From an uncultured Eubacteriales bacterium (GTDB lineage: Bacteria > Bacillota > Clostridia > Oscillospirales > CAG-272), in assembly GCA_900547725.1 (NCBI GenBank), contig URHR01000002.1:1-64000 (forward strand): a DNA stretch of 64,000 bases. Reading direction: 5' to 3'. The position numbers and the translations under genes are program-made. Below the pieces are notes generated by a model, which made no database searches, was not told the DNA's origin, and saw only the letters and a program-made list of their open reading frames with translations. Shown here one piece after another: positions 1 to 10,154 of this stretch. How positions within the stretch are numbered: position 1 is the stretch's first letter; every line of letters begins with the position of its first letter.

Positions 1-57
1 TAACTTCATTTCAAGAAGTTTTCAAGCAGGGTTCGGGACAGAGTCCCGAGGTCTTCC
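1..57 (+). repeat. Dispersed double-hairpin repeat, copy 1
   Basis: Two small hairpins in a row: AACTTC/GAAGTT (2-7 with 15-20), then CGGGAC/GTCCCG (34-39 with 43-48), ending in GAGGTCTT. The same layout returns at 10081, 19893 and 55531. This copy is cut by or close to the window edge and lies upstream of the dgt-like gene. It could act as a terminator for a gene outside the window. Confidence 0.6.
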
Positions 58-141
58 CCGAAAAAAATTTGCCGAAAAAAAGTGTATCGGGGGATTTTGC
101 GCGTATATTAGGGCGAGGAAAAAAAGCGAAAGGGGAAAAAC

Positions 142-1146
142 GTGGAGAATCTGTGCAAACTGTTTCTGGAGCGGGAGAAGCAAACGCTCTCGCCGTATGC
201 GTTTCTGACCGAAAATACAAGAGGGCGCGACCACCCGTACACACCGTGCGAAATGCGCACCGAATTTCAAAGGGATCGCGACCGCATCATCCATTGCCAA
301 TCCTTCAGACGGCTGATGAATAAAACGCAGGTCTTTCTGGCACCTGTCGGCGACCACTACAGAACCCGCCTGACGCATACGCTGGAGGTTACCCAGATCG
401 CAAGAATCATCGCGCGGGGGCTGCGCCTGAACGAGGATCTGACCGAAGCAGCGGCGCTCGGACACGACCTCGGACATACCCCGTTCGGTCATACGGGCGA
501 AGAGGAAATGCAACGGCTCTGGTCTCCCGATTTTACCCACTACCGCCAGAGCTTGCGCGTGGTGGAGAAACTGGAAAACGACGGAGAGGGACTGAACCTG
601 ACGTGGGAAGTCCGCGACGGAATCCTCAACCATACGGGCAATTGCAAGGCTTCCACACTGGAAGGCGTGATCGTCAAATTTGCAGACCGCATCGCCTATA
701 TCAACCACGATATCGACGACGCCATCCGCGCGGGCATCCTTTCGCAGGAGGATATTCCGAAAGAACTGCGCAAAACGCTCGGGGAAACCCACGGAAAACG
801 CATCGATACCATGGTCAAATCGGTCATCGATTTCAGTACGGACAAGCCCGAAATTTCTATGGCGGACGATATCCGCGAAGCGACCGACGAATTGCGCAAA
901 TTCCTGTTCGCCAACGTCTATACCAACTCTGAGGCAAAGCGCGAGGACGGAAAGTCGAAGGCGGTGATCGCCGCGCTGTTTGAATATTTCGCCGAGCATC
1001 CCGAAAAGATGCCCGAGCTGTACTACCGCAATACCGAAACCGAACCGGTCAGACGATGCGTCTGCGACTTCATCGCGGGCATGACCGATCGGTATGCAAT
1101 CGAAACCTATAAGGACCTGTTCATTCCGAAGGTCTGGAAGGGCTGA
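142..1146 (+). CDS. dgt: dGTP triphosphohydrolase-like HD-domain protein
   Basis: A 334-aa cytoplasmic HD-superfamily phosphohydrolase of the dGTPase-like type, which removes triphosphate from dNTPs. The metal-binding signature is visible: RLTHTLEV (His), then GHDLGHTPFGH (His-Asp plus extra histidines) around residues 75-115, and a later Asp in KFADRIAYINHDIDD. The N-terminal RTEFQRDRDRIIHCQSFRRL segment is typical of the family. The start is GTG at 142, preceded by a purine-rich stretch. It lies 19 bp before dnaG and is the first gene of a dgt/dnaG/rpoD operon, a common arrangement in Firmicutes. Family assignment is firm; substrate preference is inferred. Confidence 0.9.
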   Translation: MENLCKLFLEREKQTLSPYAFLTENTRGRDHPYTPCEMRTEFQRDRDRIIHCQSFRRLMNKTQVFLAPVGDHYRTRLTHTLEVTQIARIIARGLRLNEDLTEAAALGHDLGHTPFGHTGEEEMQRLWSPDFTHYRQSLRVVEKLENDGEGLNLTWEVRDGILNHTGNCKASTLEGVIVKFADRIAYINHDIDDAIRAGILSQEDIPKELRKTLGETHGKRIDTMVKSVIDFSTDKPEISMADDIREATDELRKFLFANVYTNSEAKREDGKSKAVIAALFEYFAEHPEKMPELYYRNTETEPVRRCVCDFIAGMTDRYAIETYKDLFIPKVWKG

Positions 1147-1165
1147 CCGAAGGGAGGGACAAGCC

Positions 1166-2956
1166 GTGCGATTGCCCGATAATTTCATACGGGAGGTCGT
1201 CGACCGAACCGACATCGAGGAACTGGTCGGGCGGTACGTCACGCTCAAACGGGCGGGGGCGAACCTGCTCGGGCTGTGCCCGTTCCACAGCGAGAAAACG
1301 CCGTCGTTTACCGTCACGCCCGCAAAGAAAATGTTCTATTGCTTCGGCTGTCACGCGGGCGGCGACGCCATTACCTTTGTGCGGATGGCGGAAAACCTCG
1401 ACTACGTTGACGCGGTGGAGTTCCTTGCAAACCGCGCGGGACTGCAGATGCCGAGGGGACTCGACGACCGCTCCGAGGAACGCGGCGTAACGCGGAAACG
1501 GGTGCTGGAGATGAATCTGGAGGCGGCGAAGTTCTTCCGCGCCTGCCTGTTCGATCCGGAACTCGGCGCGCCCGGGATGGAGTACCTCAAGGGGCGCAGA
1601 CACCTCACCGACGCAACCATCAAGCATTTCGGGCTTGGGTATGCCCCCGAGAATTTCGGAATGCTGACCGATTATATGCACAAAAAGGGCTACACCGACG
1701 AGGAACTGCAGGTCGGCTTCCTCTGCGGGAAGAGTCAGAAAACGGGACGCTCCTATGACTACTTCCGCGGGCGGGTTATGTTCCCGATTATCGACACCGT
1801 GGGTAATGTCGCTGCCTTCGGCGGGCGGGTGCTGGACGATTCCAAGCCGAAGTACCTCAACACCTCGGACACGCCCGCATTCCGCAAGAGCAACCATCTG
1901 TTCGCACTGAATTTCGCGAAAAACTGTTGCGCGGAGCGCATGATTCTTTGCGAAGGGTATATGGACGTGATCGCCCTGCACGCAGCGGGTTTTGAGTTCG
2001 CCGTGGCAACGCTCGGAACTGCGATCACGCCGAACCACGCGCGCATTTTTTCCAAGTATACCAAGCAGGTTATCATCACCTACGATTCCGACGAGGCGGG
2101 ACAAAACGCCGCAAACAAGGCAATGCGGATTCTCGGCGAGGTCGGCATGGAGGTGCGGGTTCTCAAGTTGGACGGCGCGAAAGACCCCGACGAATACATC
2201 GTGAAGTTCGGCGCGGACAAATTCCGTCACGCGCTGGACGGAAGCCGAACCGGCTTCGATTATAAAATGGACAATATCCTCGCAAAATATGACCTGACGG
2301 TCAGTTCCGACCGCATCCGCGCTTCGGGCGAGCTGTGCGAACTGATCGCGGGCTACCAATCGCCGATCGAGCGGGCGGTCTATATTGACCAGATCGCCAA
2401 AAAGCTGAAGATCGCACCCGAGATCCTGCAGAACACGGTCGATAAGGCGCGGACGAAGCAACTGGCGCAGATCCGACAGCGCGAGGGGCGCGACGCGCAG
2501 AACGAGGCGCGGAAGTTCGGCGATCGGGTCAATCCCGATGCGGCGAAAGATCCGCGTGCGGCGGCGGCAGAGGAAAACCTGTTGGGACTGCTTCTGATCT
2601 TTCCCGAATACCGGGAGGAAATCGCCTCGGGGCGCGAGTCGCTCACGGGGGAGGATTTCACGACCGAATTCAACCGCCGCGTGTTTGAAGCGATTATGCG
2701 CCTGCACGGGACGGAGGAAGGCTTTCGGTTTGAATTGCTCGGCGAGGAATTTTCGCCCGAGGAAATGGGCAGGATACGCAGGATGGAGGTTGCGCGGCAG
2801 ATGCTGACGCAAAACGGTCCGACCGCATTCCGCACCGCGCTTGCGGGGCTGCGGGATCTGCGGCGGGAACGGGATCTGAAAAAAACGGGAAATCTCAATG
2901 ACTTCTTGCAAATGAAACGGAACAAACTACATAAAGGAAAGGTTGATGCCACATGA
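1166..2956 (+). CDS. dnaG: DNA primase
   Basis: Synthesises RNA primers for lagging-strand replication together with DnaB helicase. It has about 596 aa. An N-terminal CHC2 zinc finger (CPFH ... YCFGC, about residues 37-62) is followed by the RNA polymerase core and a TOPRIM domain with the catalytic acidic residues (LCEGYMDV, then TYDSDEAG). The C-terminal helical helicase-binding region is poorly conserved, as is usual. The open frame extends upstream into dgt, but GTG at 1166 with GGGAGG about 8 bp upstream gives [11 protein letters not shown], the normal primase N-terminus. It overlaps rpoD by 4 bp (ATGA), showing translational coupling. Confidence 0.97.
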   Translation: MRLPDNFIREVVDRTDIEELVGRYVTLKRAGANLLGLCPFHSEKTPSFTVTPAKKMFYCFGCHAGGDAITFVRMAENLDYVDAVEFLANRAGLQMPRGLDDRSEERGVTRKRVLEMNLEAAKFFRACLFDPELGAPGMEYLKGRRHLTDATIKHFGLGYAPENFGMLTDYMHKKGYTDEELQVGFLCGKSQKTGRSYDYFRGRVMFPIIDTVGNVAAFGGRVLDDSKPKYLNTSDTPAFRKSNHLFALNFAKNCCAERMILCEGYMDVIALHAAGFEFAVATLGTAITPNHARIFSKYTKQVIITYDSDEAGQNAANKAMRILGEVGMEVRVLKLDGAKDPDEYIVKFGADKFRHALDGSRTGFDYKMDNILAKYDLTVSSDRIRASGELCELIAGYQSPIERAVYIDQIAKKLKIAPEILQNTVDKARTKQLAQIRQREGRDAQNEARKFGDRVNPDAAKDPRAAAAEENLLGLLLIFPEYREEIASGRESLTGEDFTTEFNRRVFEAIMRLHGTEEGFRFELLGEEFSPEEMGRIRRMEVARQMLTQNGPTAFRTALAGLRDLRRERDLKKTGNLNDFLQMKRNKLHKGKVDAT

Positions 2957-4116
2957 AAAAGAACACGGTCGATGAAGAACTGAAGCGGGAACTGCCCGAG
3001 AATGAAGCGGAGAACGCGGCGGAAGGCGAAGAGAAAGAAGCGCCGAGCGTGGACACGCTGATTGAAAAAGGAAAGAAAGGGAAGCTTTCCCAACACGATC
3101 TGGACGACGCGATGGAAAAGTGGGATTTCGACGTGGATCAGATCGACAAGATGTACGAGGAGCTTGAGGACAACGGCATCAACTTTGACGGGGATCTTTC
3201 GGCGGAGGAAATGAGCGCCATTGAAAGCGAGGTCGCGCAGTTCAGCGAGGCGGACGTAATGGTGACGAGTCTGGAGCAGGACGGCGTGAATGTGGACGAC
3301 CCCGTGCGGCTCTACCTGAAGGAAATCGGTAAAGTGCCGCTTCTGACCAACGAACGCGAGAAGGAACTGGCGGAGCGCATGATGGCGGGCGACGAGAGCG
3401 CCAAAACCGAGTTGGTGGAGGCGAACCTGCGGTTGGTGGTATCGATTGCAAAACGCTATGTCGGGCGCGGGATGTATTTCCTTGACCTGATTCAGGAGGG
3501 CAACCTCGGACTGATGAAGGCGGTGGAAAAGTTCGATTATACCAAGGGGTATAAGTTCTCCACTTATGCCACATGGTGGATCCGGCAGGCGATTACGAGA
3601 GCCATTGCGGATCAGGCGCGAACCATCCGCATTCCCGTGCACATGGTGGAAACCATTCACAAAGTGTCGCGGTATTCCCGCCAGATGCTGCAGGAACTCG
3701 GCAGAGAGGCGACCGCCGAGGAAATCGGCGAGAAGATGGACATGAGCGCCGACAAGGTGCGCGAAATCATGAAGATTGCGCAAGATCCCGTATCGTTGGA
3801 GACTCCGATCGGCGAGGAGGAGGACAGCCACCTCGGCGACTTCATTCCCGACGACGACACACCGTCCCCCGCAGAAGCGACCTCCACAAACATCCTGCGC
3901 GAGGAACTGGAGCGCCAGCTGCACACGCTGACCCCGCGCGAGGAACACGTTATCAAGCTGCGGTTCGGGCTGTACGACGGCAGAACCCGCACGCTGGAAG
4001 AGGTTGGCAAGGAATTCGATATCACCCGTGAGCGTATCCGTCAGATCGAGGCGAAGGCACTGCGCAAGCTGCGGCATCCGAGCCGCGCAAGACACCTGCG
4101 CGGGTTCATGGAATAA
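2953..4116 (+). CDS. rpoD: Primary sigma factor of RNA polymerase (sigma 70/SigA)
   Basis: The housekeeping sigma factor, 387 aa. An acidic N-terminal part resembling region 1.1 is followed by region 1.2 ([16 protein letters not shown]), region 2 including the core-binding and -10 recognition helices ([16 protein letters not shown], then [15 protein letters not shown]), region 3, and region 4 with the -35-binding helix-turn-helix ([26 protein letters not shown]). Length and order fit SigA of Firmicutes. It is the last gene of the dgt/dnaG/rpoD operon. The canonical TTGACA/TATAAT promoters listed elsewhere here are what this factor should read. Confidence 0.98.
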   Translation: MKKNTVDEELKRELPENEAENAAEGEEKEAPSVDTLIEKGKKGKLSQHDLDDAMEKWDFDVDQIDKMYEELEDNGINFDGDLSAEEMSAIESEVAQFSEADVMVTSLEQDGVNVDDPVRLYLKEIGKVPLLTNEREKELAERMMAGDESAKTELVEANLRLVVSIAKRYVGRGMYFLDLIQEGNLGLMKAVEKFDYTKGYKFSTYATWWIRQAITRAIADQARTIRIPVHMVETIHKVSRYSRQMLQELGREATAEEIGEKMDMSADKVREIMKIAQDPVSLETPIGEEEDSHLGDFIPDDDTPSPAEATSTNILREELERQLHTLTPREEHVIKLRFGLYDGRTRTLEEVGKEFDITRERIRQIEAKALRKLRHPSRARHLRGFME

Positions 4117-4293
4117 AATTTGTGCCAAATGGCAAAAACGGGCGTGAAAATTCTTTCAGAACGCACAAGAAAAACGGCGGAATCACAAAAAATCAACCGT
4201 CTGATTTGTGCGGGATGACGAATCCGAGCGCTCGTTTGCCGCGTTTTTTCACGCGCTTGCGCGTATGACGTGGGAAGGACACAAAAAATTCAC

Positions 4294-4322
4294 TTGACTT
4301 TCGGAGTGAATTGTTGTAAAAT
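4294..4322 (+). promoter_or_regulatory. Sigma-A promoter of the solute-binding lipoprotein gene
   Basis: TTGACT (4294-4299), 17-bp spacer, TAAAAT (4317-4322), about 60 bp before the ATG at 4384. The preceding stretch from 4117 holds no recognisable gene. Confidence 0.7.
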
Positions 4323-4383
4323 AGTGAGGATAGAAAAGGCGGTTTTTTCCGACGGAGAAAATCGGAGTTTACGGGAGGAAAAT

Positions 4384-7161
4384 ATGAAAAAAAGACTGTT
4401 CTGTCTTGCCCTGTGTCTTGTGATGCTTACGGCAACGGTCCTGACGGGCTGCTCGAGCAAGTCGCTTGACGAGGTACAATCGGAGTTCAAGAGAACGGCT
4501 TCCGAATTGGCGATTACGCTGACGATGTGGCTGGTGTCCGAGAAGGAAGTGGATTCCGAGACGGCAAGCCGTATCACCAAGGCGGTCAACAACATTACGG
4601 AATCCAAGTTCACCACCAGAATGCAGCTCTACTTCCTGACGGATGACGAGTACCGCACGGTGGTGACCGAAACCATCCGCAAGAGAGAGGACGCGAAGAG
4701 CATCTTTGCGGACAACTCCGTGAAGGAAGAGGAGACGACCGCGGCGGGCGAGAGCGGAACTGTGGTGAACGAGACCGAAACCGATAAGTTCGGTCGCATT
4801 ACCATCAAATATCCCGACCTCAACCCGAATCAGGTTGATATCATCTACATCAACGGCGAGGATATGTTCCGCGAGTACGCCGCAAACGGTTGGCTCAAGC
4901 GGTTGGATGAGGAACTGAGCGCGTCCTCCAAGAAGATCAAGGAGTATGTGTCCCAGACACTTCTGAGCGCGGCGCAGATCAAAGGCGTTTCGGACGGCAG
5001 TGAGGTCAACGGCACGTTCGCGATTCCGAACAACGCGACCATCGGCAAGTATACCTACATGCTGTTGGATAAGGATCTGATGCAGCAGACCAACTTCTCG
5101 GGTATTTATGACAAGGGCGAGATTGACGGGTTCTTCAACCAGAGCATTTTCTCCTATCTGGATATCGTCCGCAAGTCCGACCCGGATGTCATTCCGGTTG
5201 ACGCGACCTACGACCAGATGGTGGATCTGTTGGCGCACTATTGGTCTATCGACCCCGAAACTTACGAAGAGGACAGCAGTCGCTTCTCGCTTCTGGGCTA
5301 TCGGTACACCAATCCCAAAACGCTTTCCAAGGGGCAGACGGTTCTGTCCTTCCAGAATCTCTTCAATGACGCAACCTTCCGCAAGAATTATTACGAACTG
5401 AACCGGATGCGCCTGGACAACGGCTATTTCGGTACGGCGGCTGAGGGGCAGAAGGCGGCGGTGCGCTTTGAAACCGGCGACCTTGCGAAGTACGAAAGCT
5501 ATCGGAGCGAGGACAGCAAGTACTATCCCGTTATCGTCAAGTACCCGACGGTTGACGTGGACGATGTATATCAGAATATGTTCGGCGTTTGCGCGTATAC
5601 GGTGGACGTTTCGCGCAGTATGCAGATCCTGACCTATCTGACCACGAATGTGGACTTCCGCAATCTGATTCAGTACGGGGAAGAGGACGTCGACTACAAG
5701 AAGATCGAGAACGGAAACGTTGTGACTGTCGAGCGGCTTCAGGAAACCTACATGATGGACGTTTTCAAGACGGGAAATGCCTTCATCGCGTACCCTGATC
5801 CCGCAAAGGATCTTTCTGCGGATGTCTGGGAGATCGGCAAGAAACAGAACCGCGACGCACTGATCGAGCCGCTTCTGAACTTTGATTTTGCGGCGTTGGC
5901 AAAGGCAACGGGCGCAACCGCGACAAGCGACCCCAAGATCGGTTCGTCGGGTTACACCTACAGTTGGAGCACAGGATACTCCCGCGAGGTCCTGGCGCAG
6001 AACGATTACCTCAAGGCGTGGATGGACGGCGCGGATCGTGCCGGCAAGGGCGTTTACGTTCTGCACACCTGCGCAAGCAACAACGCGCAGAACCTCTACG
6101 CAACGGTCTATTACTACAATAACAATATTCAGAATGCCGATGTGAAAGTGACCGACAGCGGCAGTACCGTCAACGTCTCCTATGGCGGAAGCGCGGGCGA
6201 CGGCTACGAGATCACGGTCATCAGCTTCTACGGAAAGAAGAATTCGAGCAAGCTTGACTGGAGCTACACGGCGGGCAACGTGACCGAATCGGCAAAGGTG
6301 ACCTACCGCAACGCGCAGATCAGGTTTGACTTCCTCAACACCGAGACCTACAGCGTGAATCTGACCGCCAAGCTGACTAAGGCCATGATTGCCGACAATG
6401 CGGCGGCGATTGCATGGGTCAAGGCGCAGAGCGGAAACGACGCGGTTGTCGGAACATACACCGCAGATAACTCCGAGGGCGGTAAGACTTACACCTATCT
6501 GGTTTATGTGCCGACTGTCAGCACCCCCTACAGCGTCAGCCTGATGCCGACGGGAACAGACAAGAACCTGAAACTGGCGGTTCATTACAGCGCCAATTCG
6601 TCGGGCAAGCTGAGCGATTCGGATGCAAAATATGCACTCTTCCTTGTAACGGTGCGGGCGGACAGCGACGTGGCGGTGGATATCAGCCTGAACGGACTGG
6701 ACGCAACCGAAAAGCCGATGGAGACTGATCCGAAGCTTGCATTCTGCGGTCTGTTGGATGTGGAACTTGTTAAGTACTTTGACGGGCTGACGAAAAAGGT
6801 GGAAGCGGTTGTGAACTCCGCAACCGATGAGGCGAAGCTGAAGGCGATTATCGACGATCTGGGCATTCTGTTTACGACACGCGAGAATCAGGTGTTTGTT
6901 AACGCGACTCTGCAGGAGGAACTGGCGGCGAAGCTTACCACCGACGAGGTCAAAGCTCTGGCGGCTGAGCTGGATCTCGAACGCTTCTACTGGAGTCTTC
7001 TGAGTGCCACGAGCACCTCGGAGGTGAAGCACAAAGAGGAAAAGACGGACGGTGAGAAAATTACGGTTGTGGATGCGGAGAAGAATCCCGTTTGCAACGA
7101 GCCGTACTACTACTTCCGTTCTCCCTCGGTGATTTACAACGAGTGGGCTTCCAAAAAATAA
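4384..7161 (+). CDS. Large extracellular solute-binding lipoprotein (family 1-like)
   Basis: A 925-aa lipoprotein with signal peptide and lipobox LTGC (Cys23). Residues of about 30-480 resemble ABC-transporter family 1 solute-binding proteins, with the DIIYINGED...YAANGWLKRLDEEL type of segment. The rest is a Gly/Ser/Thr-rich, beta-rich middle region and a helical C-terminal domain, roughly double the length of a usual binding protein. The ATG at 4384 has GGGAGG upstream and gives a clean signal peptide; the frame upstream of it is not needed. It has its own promoter and terminator and no permease or ATPase beside it. It is therefore either an orphan binding protein served by a distant transporter or a surface binding protein. 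Ligand unknown. Confidence 0.8.
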   Translation: MKKRLFCLALCLVMLTATVLTGCSSKSLDEVQSEFKRTASELAITLTMWLVSEKEVDSETASRITKAVNNITESKFTTRMQLYFLTDDEYRTVVTETIRKREDAKSIFADNSVKEEETTAAGESGTVVNETETDKFGRITIKYPDLNPNQVDIIYINGEDMFREYAANGWLKRLDEELSASSKKIKEYVSQTLLSAAQIKGVSDGSEVNGTFAIPNNATIGKYTYMLLDKDLMQQTNFSGIYDKGEIDGFFNQSIFSYLDIVRKSDPDVIPVDATYDQMVDLLAHYWSIDPETYEEDSSRFSLLGYRYTNPKTLSKGQTVLSFQNLFNDATFRKNYYELNRMRLDNGYFGTAAEGQKAAVRFETGDLAKYESYRSEDSKYYPVIVKYPTVDVDDVYQNMFGVCAYTVDVSRSMQILTYLTTNVDFRNLIQYGEEDVDYKKIENGNVVTVERLQETYMMDVFKTGNAFIAYPDPAKDLSADVWEIGKKQNRDALIEPLLNFDFAALAKATGATATSDPKIGSSGYTYSWSTGYSREVLAQNDYLKAWMDGADRAGKGVYVLHTCASNNAQNLYATVYYYNNNIQNADVKVTDSGSTVNVSYGGSAGDGYEITVISFYGKKNSSKLDWSYTAGNVTESAKVTYRNAQIRFDFLNTETYSVNLTAKLTKAMIADNAAAIAWVKAQSGNDAVVGTYTADNSEGGKTYTYLVYVPTVSTPYSVSLMPTGTDKNLKLAVHYSANSSGKLSDSDAKYALFLVTVRADSDVAVDISLNGLDATEKPMETDPKLAFCGLLDVELVKYFDGLTKKVEAVVNSATDEAKLKAIIDDLGILFTTRENQVFVNATLQEELAAKLTTDEVKALAAELDLERFYWSLLSATSTSEVKHKEEKTDGEKITVVDAEKNPVCNEPYYYFRSPSVIYNEWASKK

Positions 7162-7175
7162 GATAAGTTAAAAAC

Positions 7176-7216
7176 TACGCCCCGCAGACAGATGTCTGCG
7201 GGGCGTATGTTTTTTT
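7176..7216 (+). terminator. Rho-independent terminator
   Basis: A nearly perfect hairpin of about 14-15 bp with arms TACGCCCCGCAGAC and GTCTGCGGGGCGTA, followed by a T-run with six consecutive T at 7211-7216. It ends the solute-binding lipoprotein gene. Confidence 0.9.
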
Positions 7217-7264
7217 GCCGACAGAGGAACAATAACAGGGAAATCACAAAGGGAGAATCTGACC

Positions 7265-8278
7265 ATGTGGGGAATTGCAATTGTAGGATGCTTTGCGGCG
7301 GTCATCGCACTGATCCCGCCCGTCGGTCGGCTCGCATGGAGAATCGGGGCGGTGGACGTGCCGCGCGATTGGCGCAGAATGCATACCGACAGTGTGCCGC
7401 GTGCGGGTGGCATTGCGATGTTGGCAGCGATCGGCGCGGGCTGGCTTCTGTTCTGCCCGCACACCGTTTCGCTTGCGGCGGGGCTTGCGGGCGGGCTTGC
7501 CGTGTTCTGTATCGGTTTGGCGGACGATATCCGCCCGTTGCCCGCAGGCGCGCGGCTGGGCGTTCAGCTGCTTGCGGCAACGGTTGCGGCAATCGGCTCG
7601 GGGACAGGAGCAGGCGTTGGTCTGTTTCCTGCCGTGTTGTGGTTGGTCGCGCTGACCAATGCACACAATATGATCGACGGATTGGACGGTTTGTTTGCCG
7701 GAACTGCAACGGTTGAAGGCGTCGGGATTGCGTTGGTGCTGGCACTTTCCGGAGCAGGGGATCGGGCGCTCCAACCGCTTCTGATTTCCGCCGCGTGTCT
7801 GGGCTTTCTGCGCTATAACCGCCCACCAGCCAAAATCTTTGCGGGAGACTGCGGCTCGGGCGCGGTCGGCTTTCTGCTCGGCTTTTCCGCACTTCCCGCC
7901 CTCGAAGCCCCCGTCTGGCGGCTCGGAATCCTTGCCCCGCTGTTTGTGTTTGCCTATCCGTTGACCGACATGACCGCGGCAGTCGTGCGGCGGGTGCTCG
8001 GCGGAAAAAGTCCGTTTGCGGCGGATCGCGCCCATCTGCATCATCGCATCATCGCCATGGGACTGTCGGTAGCTTCCACTGCGGCGGTTCTGGTTGCCCT
8101 GACCGCTGTGCTGACGCTGTGCGGCGTTCTGCTGACCCGGGAAGAATACGCGCTCGGTGCGGTCGGCGGGGCGCTTGGGGCGGTTCTGTTCCTGTTGGTT
8201 ACGCGGTATGCGTTGGTTCGATCCGCGTATCTGCACGGAAACGGTGCAAAAAGGCGGAAAAATGTGCGAAACACTTGA
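7265..8278 (+). CDS. Undecaprenyl-phosphate GlcNAc-1-phosphate transferase family (TagO/WecA-like)
   Basis: A 337-aa polytopic membrane protein of the MraY/WecA family. It would transfer a sugar-1-phosphate from a UDP-sugar onto undecaprenyl phosphate at the cytoplasmic face, the first step of wall teichoic acid or other polysaccharide synthesis. Hallmarks are HTDSVPRAGG near residue 40, the DD of LADDIRPLP, NAHNMIDGLDG, AGDCGSGAVGF, and the C-terminal DRAHLHHR histidine motif that separates WecA/TagO from MraY. RBS AAAGGGAG lies before the ATG at 7265. It stands alone between a terminator and the next promoter, whose -35 overlaps its stop codon. The sugar specificity is inferred. Confidence 0.87.
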   Translation: MWGIAIVGCFAAVIALIPPVGRLAWRIGAVDVPRDWRRMHTDSVPRAGGIAMLAAIGAGWLLFCPHTVSLAAGLAGGLAVFCIGLADDIRPLPAGARLGVQLLAATVAAIGSGTGAGVGLFPAVLWLVALTNAHNMIDGLDGLFAGTATVEGVGIALVLALSGAGDRALQPLLISAACLGFLRYNRPPAKIFAGDCGSGAVGFLLGFSALPALEAPVWRLGILAPLFVFAYPLTDMTAAVVRRVLGGKSPFAADRAHLHHRIIAMGLSVASTAAVLVALTAVLTLCGVLLTREEYALGAVGGALGAVLFLLVTRYALVRSAYLHGNGAKRRKNVRNT

Positions 8279-8303
8279 AATAACGGCGGAAATATGGTAT
8301 AAT
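8275..8303 (+). promoter_or_regulatory. Promoter of the CPBP protease/GDPD pair
   Basis: TTGAAA (8275-8280), 17-bp spacer, TATAAT (8298-8303) preceded by TGG. The -35 overlaps the stop codon of the upstream transferase gene. Confidence 0.85.
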
Positions 8304-8340
8304 AGGACAACACAGTATGAAACCTGAAACGGAGCGGAAT

Positions 8341-9174
8341 ATGAAAGCAGACCGAACGGAAGAAAAGAAACGCGGGGGTGCGAAACGGGATCTTGCGCTT
8401 CGCATCGGCGCGGTGGTTGCGGCGGCGCTCTTCTTGGCGTATACGATTGTCGACCCGCGACTGTCCGCCGACGAAACCATGCAGGGACTCCTGAAATCCA
8501 TCGTTTCCCGCGCCTGCGGGGCGGCGGTATTTCTGCTTGTTTTGCTGTACCTGCGATTCCGATTGCTGTCGAAGCCGACAGCTGCCTGCCTGTCCTCCTT
8601 CCTGCCTGCGCTTGCCGTGGTGGTCAACAACTTTCCGTTCCTGTCCGCCGCGCGCGGGGACGCCTATCTTGTGCGCGGCGACCTCGTATGGCTTTATGCC
8701 GTTGACGCGCTGATGATCGGCGCGTTTGAGGAACTGGCGTTTCGGGGGATGCTTTTCCCGATTCTTCTGGAAAACCGACGGGGGACAAGCCGACAGATTT
8801 TCCGTACCACCGTTACCGTTTCCGCCGTGTTCGGGCTGGTGCATCTGGTCAACCTCTTCGAGGGCGCGGGCATCGGACCGACCCTGTTGCAGGTGGGATA
8901 TTCCTTCCTCATCGGCGGGATGTGTTCCATCGTCCTGCTGAAGAGCGGGAATCTGCTCATGTGCGTCCTGCTCCACGCGGTGTACGATTTCTGCGGCGGA
9001 CTTTATCCGACCCTTGGCGCGGGCGTGTGGTGGGATACCCCGACCGTTATCTGGACTGCGGTGCTCGGAACGGCAGTGTTTGTATGGATGATGTACCTGC
9101 TTTTGCATATCCGCCCCGAGGAAGCCGACAGACTTTATCCGAAAAAGGAGAAAAAGGAGAAACCGGAATCATGA
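8341..9174 (+). CDS. CPBP-family intramembrane metalloprotease
   Basis: About 277 aa with several membrane segments. It carries the CPBP (Abi, CAAX-protease-like) signatures: FEELAFRG, the EExxxR motif; GLVHLVNL, the F/G-x-x-x-H motif; and the late histidine in LLHAVYDF. Such proteins are membrane-embedded metal-dependent proteases or bacteriocin self-immunity proteins; the substrate here is unknown. ATG 8341 is preferred because GGAGCGG precedes it; an in-frame ATG at 8317 is the alternative. It overlaps the next gene by 4 bp (ATGA), so the two are translationally coupled. Confidence 0.85.
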   Translation: MKADRTEEKKRGGAKRDLALRIGAVVAAALFLAYTIVDPRLSADETMQGLLKSIVSRACGAAVFLLVLLYLRFRLLSKPTAACLSSFLPALAVVVNNFPFLSAARGDAYLVRGDLVWLYAVDALMIGAFEELAFRGMLFPILLENRRGTSRQIFRTTVTVSAVFGLVHLVNLFEGAGIGPTLLQVGYSFLIGGMCSIVLLKSGNLLMCVLLHAVYDFCGGLYPTLGAGVWWDTPTVIWTAVLGTAVFVWMMYLLLHIRPEEADRLYPKKEKKEKPES

Positions 9175-9896
9175 ATACCATTCGCATTCAAAAGAAGCAG
9201 ACCCAACTGATTGCTCACCGCGGGCTTAGCGGTCTGGAAGCGGAAAACACCCTTTGCGCATTTGTCGCGGCGGGAAACCGTTCCTATTTCGGCATCGAGA
9301 CCGATGTTCACCGTACCTCGGACGGACAGTTTATCATTGTACATGACAACGATACGGCACGGGTAGCAGGGAACGCGCAGGTGTATGAGGTGGAGCGCAC
9401 CGACTATGCAACTCTGCGGAGCCTGCCGCTGTTGGATCGGAGCGGAAAGGCAGGACGGGTGGACCTGCGTCTGCCGAGCCTTGACGAATACATCGAGTGC
9501 TGTCGGAACTACGGAAAGATCTGCGTGTTGGAGCTGAAGAACCGCATGGAGAAGGCGGATGTCGGAAAGATTGCGGAGCACTTCCGCGCGGCAGGATATC
9601 TTGACCGGGTGATTTTTATCTCCTTTTGCCTTGAAAATCTGATCGATCTCCGTGAAATCTGCCCGGATCAGCCCGTGCAGTACCTCGTACGCGAATTGCG
9701 GGAGGATGTCTTTGAGGTCGCAAATGCGAACCGCATGGATATTGACACCGATTGGAAAAGCGTGACAAAGGAGTGGGTCGACCGCCTGCATCGTGCGGGA
9801 CTGAAACTCAATGCATATACGATCAATGACCCTGAGGTTGCAGAGCGATTTGCCGATTGGGGCGTGGACTATATCACCACGAATATTCTTGAGTAA
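9171..9896 (+). CDS. Glycerophosphodiester phosphodiesterase
   Basis: A 241-aa enzyme that hydrolyses glycerophosphodiesters to glycerol-3-phosphate and an alcohol. The GDPD signature is clear: AHRGLSG...ENT near the N-terminus (catalytic His, then Glu/Asn), GIETDVHRTSDG (metal ligands Glu and Asp) and IVHDND (second catalytic His), with DIDTDW and a late TIND strand completing the TIM barrel. There is no signal peptide, so it is cytoplasmic. It starts inside the stop of the CPBP gene. Phospholipid turnover is the likely role. Confidence 0.93.
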   Translation: MNTIRIQKKQTQLIAHRGLSGLEAENTLCAFVAAGNRSYFGIETDVHRTSDGQFIIVHDNDTARVAGNAQVYEVERTDYATLRSLPLLDRSGKAGRVDLRLPSLDEYIECCRNYGKICVLELKNRMEKADVGKIAEHFRAAGYLDRVIFISFCLENLIDLREICPDQPVQYLVRELREDVFEVANANRMDIDTDWKSVTKEWVDRLHRAGLKLNAYTINDPEVAERFADWGVDYITTNILE

Positions 9897-9923
9897 ATCA
9901 CCGAATTTTTCGGTATCCTGTAC

Positions 9924-9962
9924 AAACAGCCCCTGCGTGATGACACGCAGGGGCTGTTTTTG
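9924..9962 (+). terminator. Rho-independent terminator
   Basis: Perfect 16-bp hairpin (arms 9924-9939 and 9944-9959, core CAGCCCCTGCGTG) followed by a T-run. It terminates the CPBP/GDPD operon. The 120 bp after it hold no visible gene. Confidence 0.92.
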
Positions 9963-10080
9963 ATTCCGACCAAATCCCGCTTGACGGGATTTGGTTCGGA
10001 GCAGCCGGAATTCGCAACACGGAATATGGCTACACTCAAAATTTGTACAACATAAAACCAGACCCCAAAATCCAATTGGG

Positions 10081-10154
10081 TAAAGTTCTTGAAAGTCTTG
10101 AAAACTTCTTGAAAGAAGTTTTCAAGTGGGGTGCGGGGCAAAGCCCCGCGACCT
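10081..10154 (+). repeat. Dispersed double-hairpin repeat, copy 2
   Basis: AAAGTTCTTGAAAG, then an AACTTCTT/AAGAAGTT hairpin, then GCGGGGC/GCCCCGC (10133-10139 with 10143-10149) and CGACCTT. It has the same plan as the copies at 1, 19893 and 55531. It abuts the stop codon of the convergent hpf gene, so it may serve as its terminator. Confidence 0.7.
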
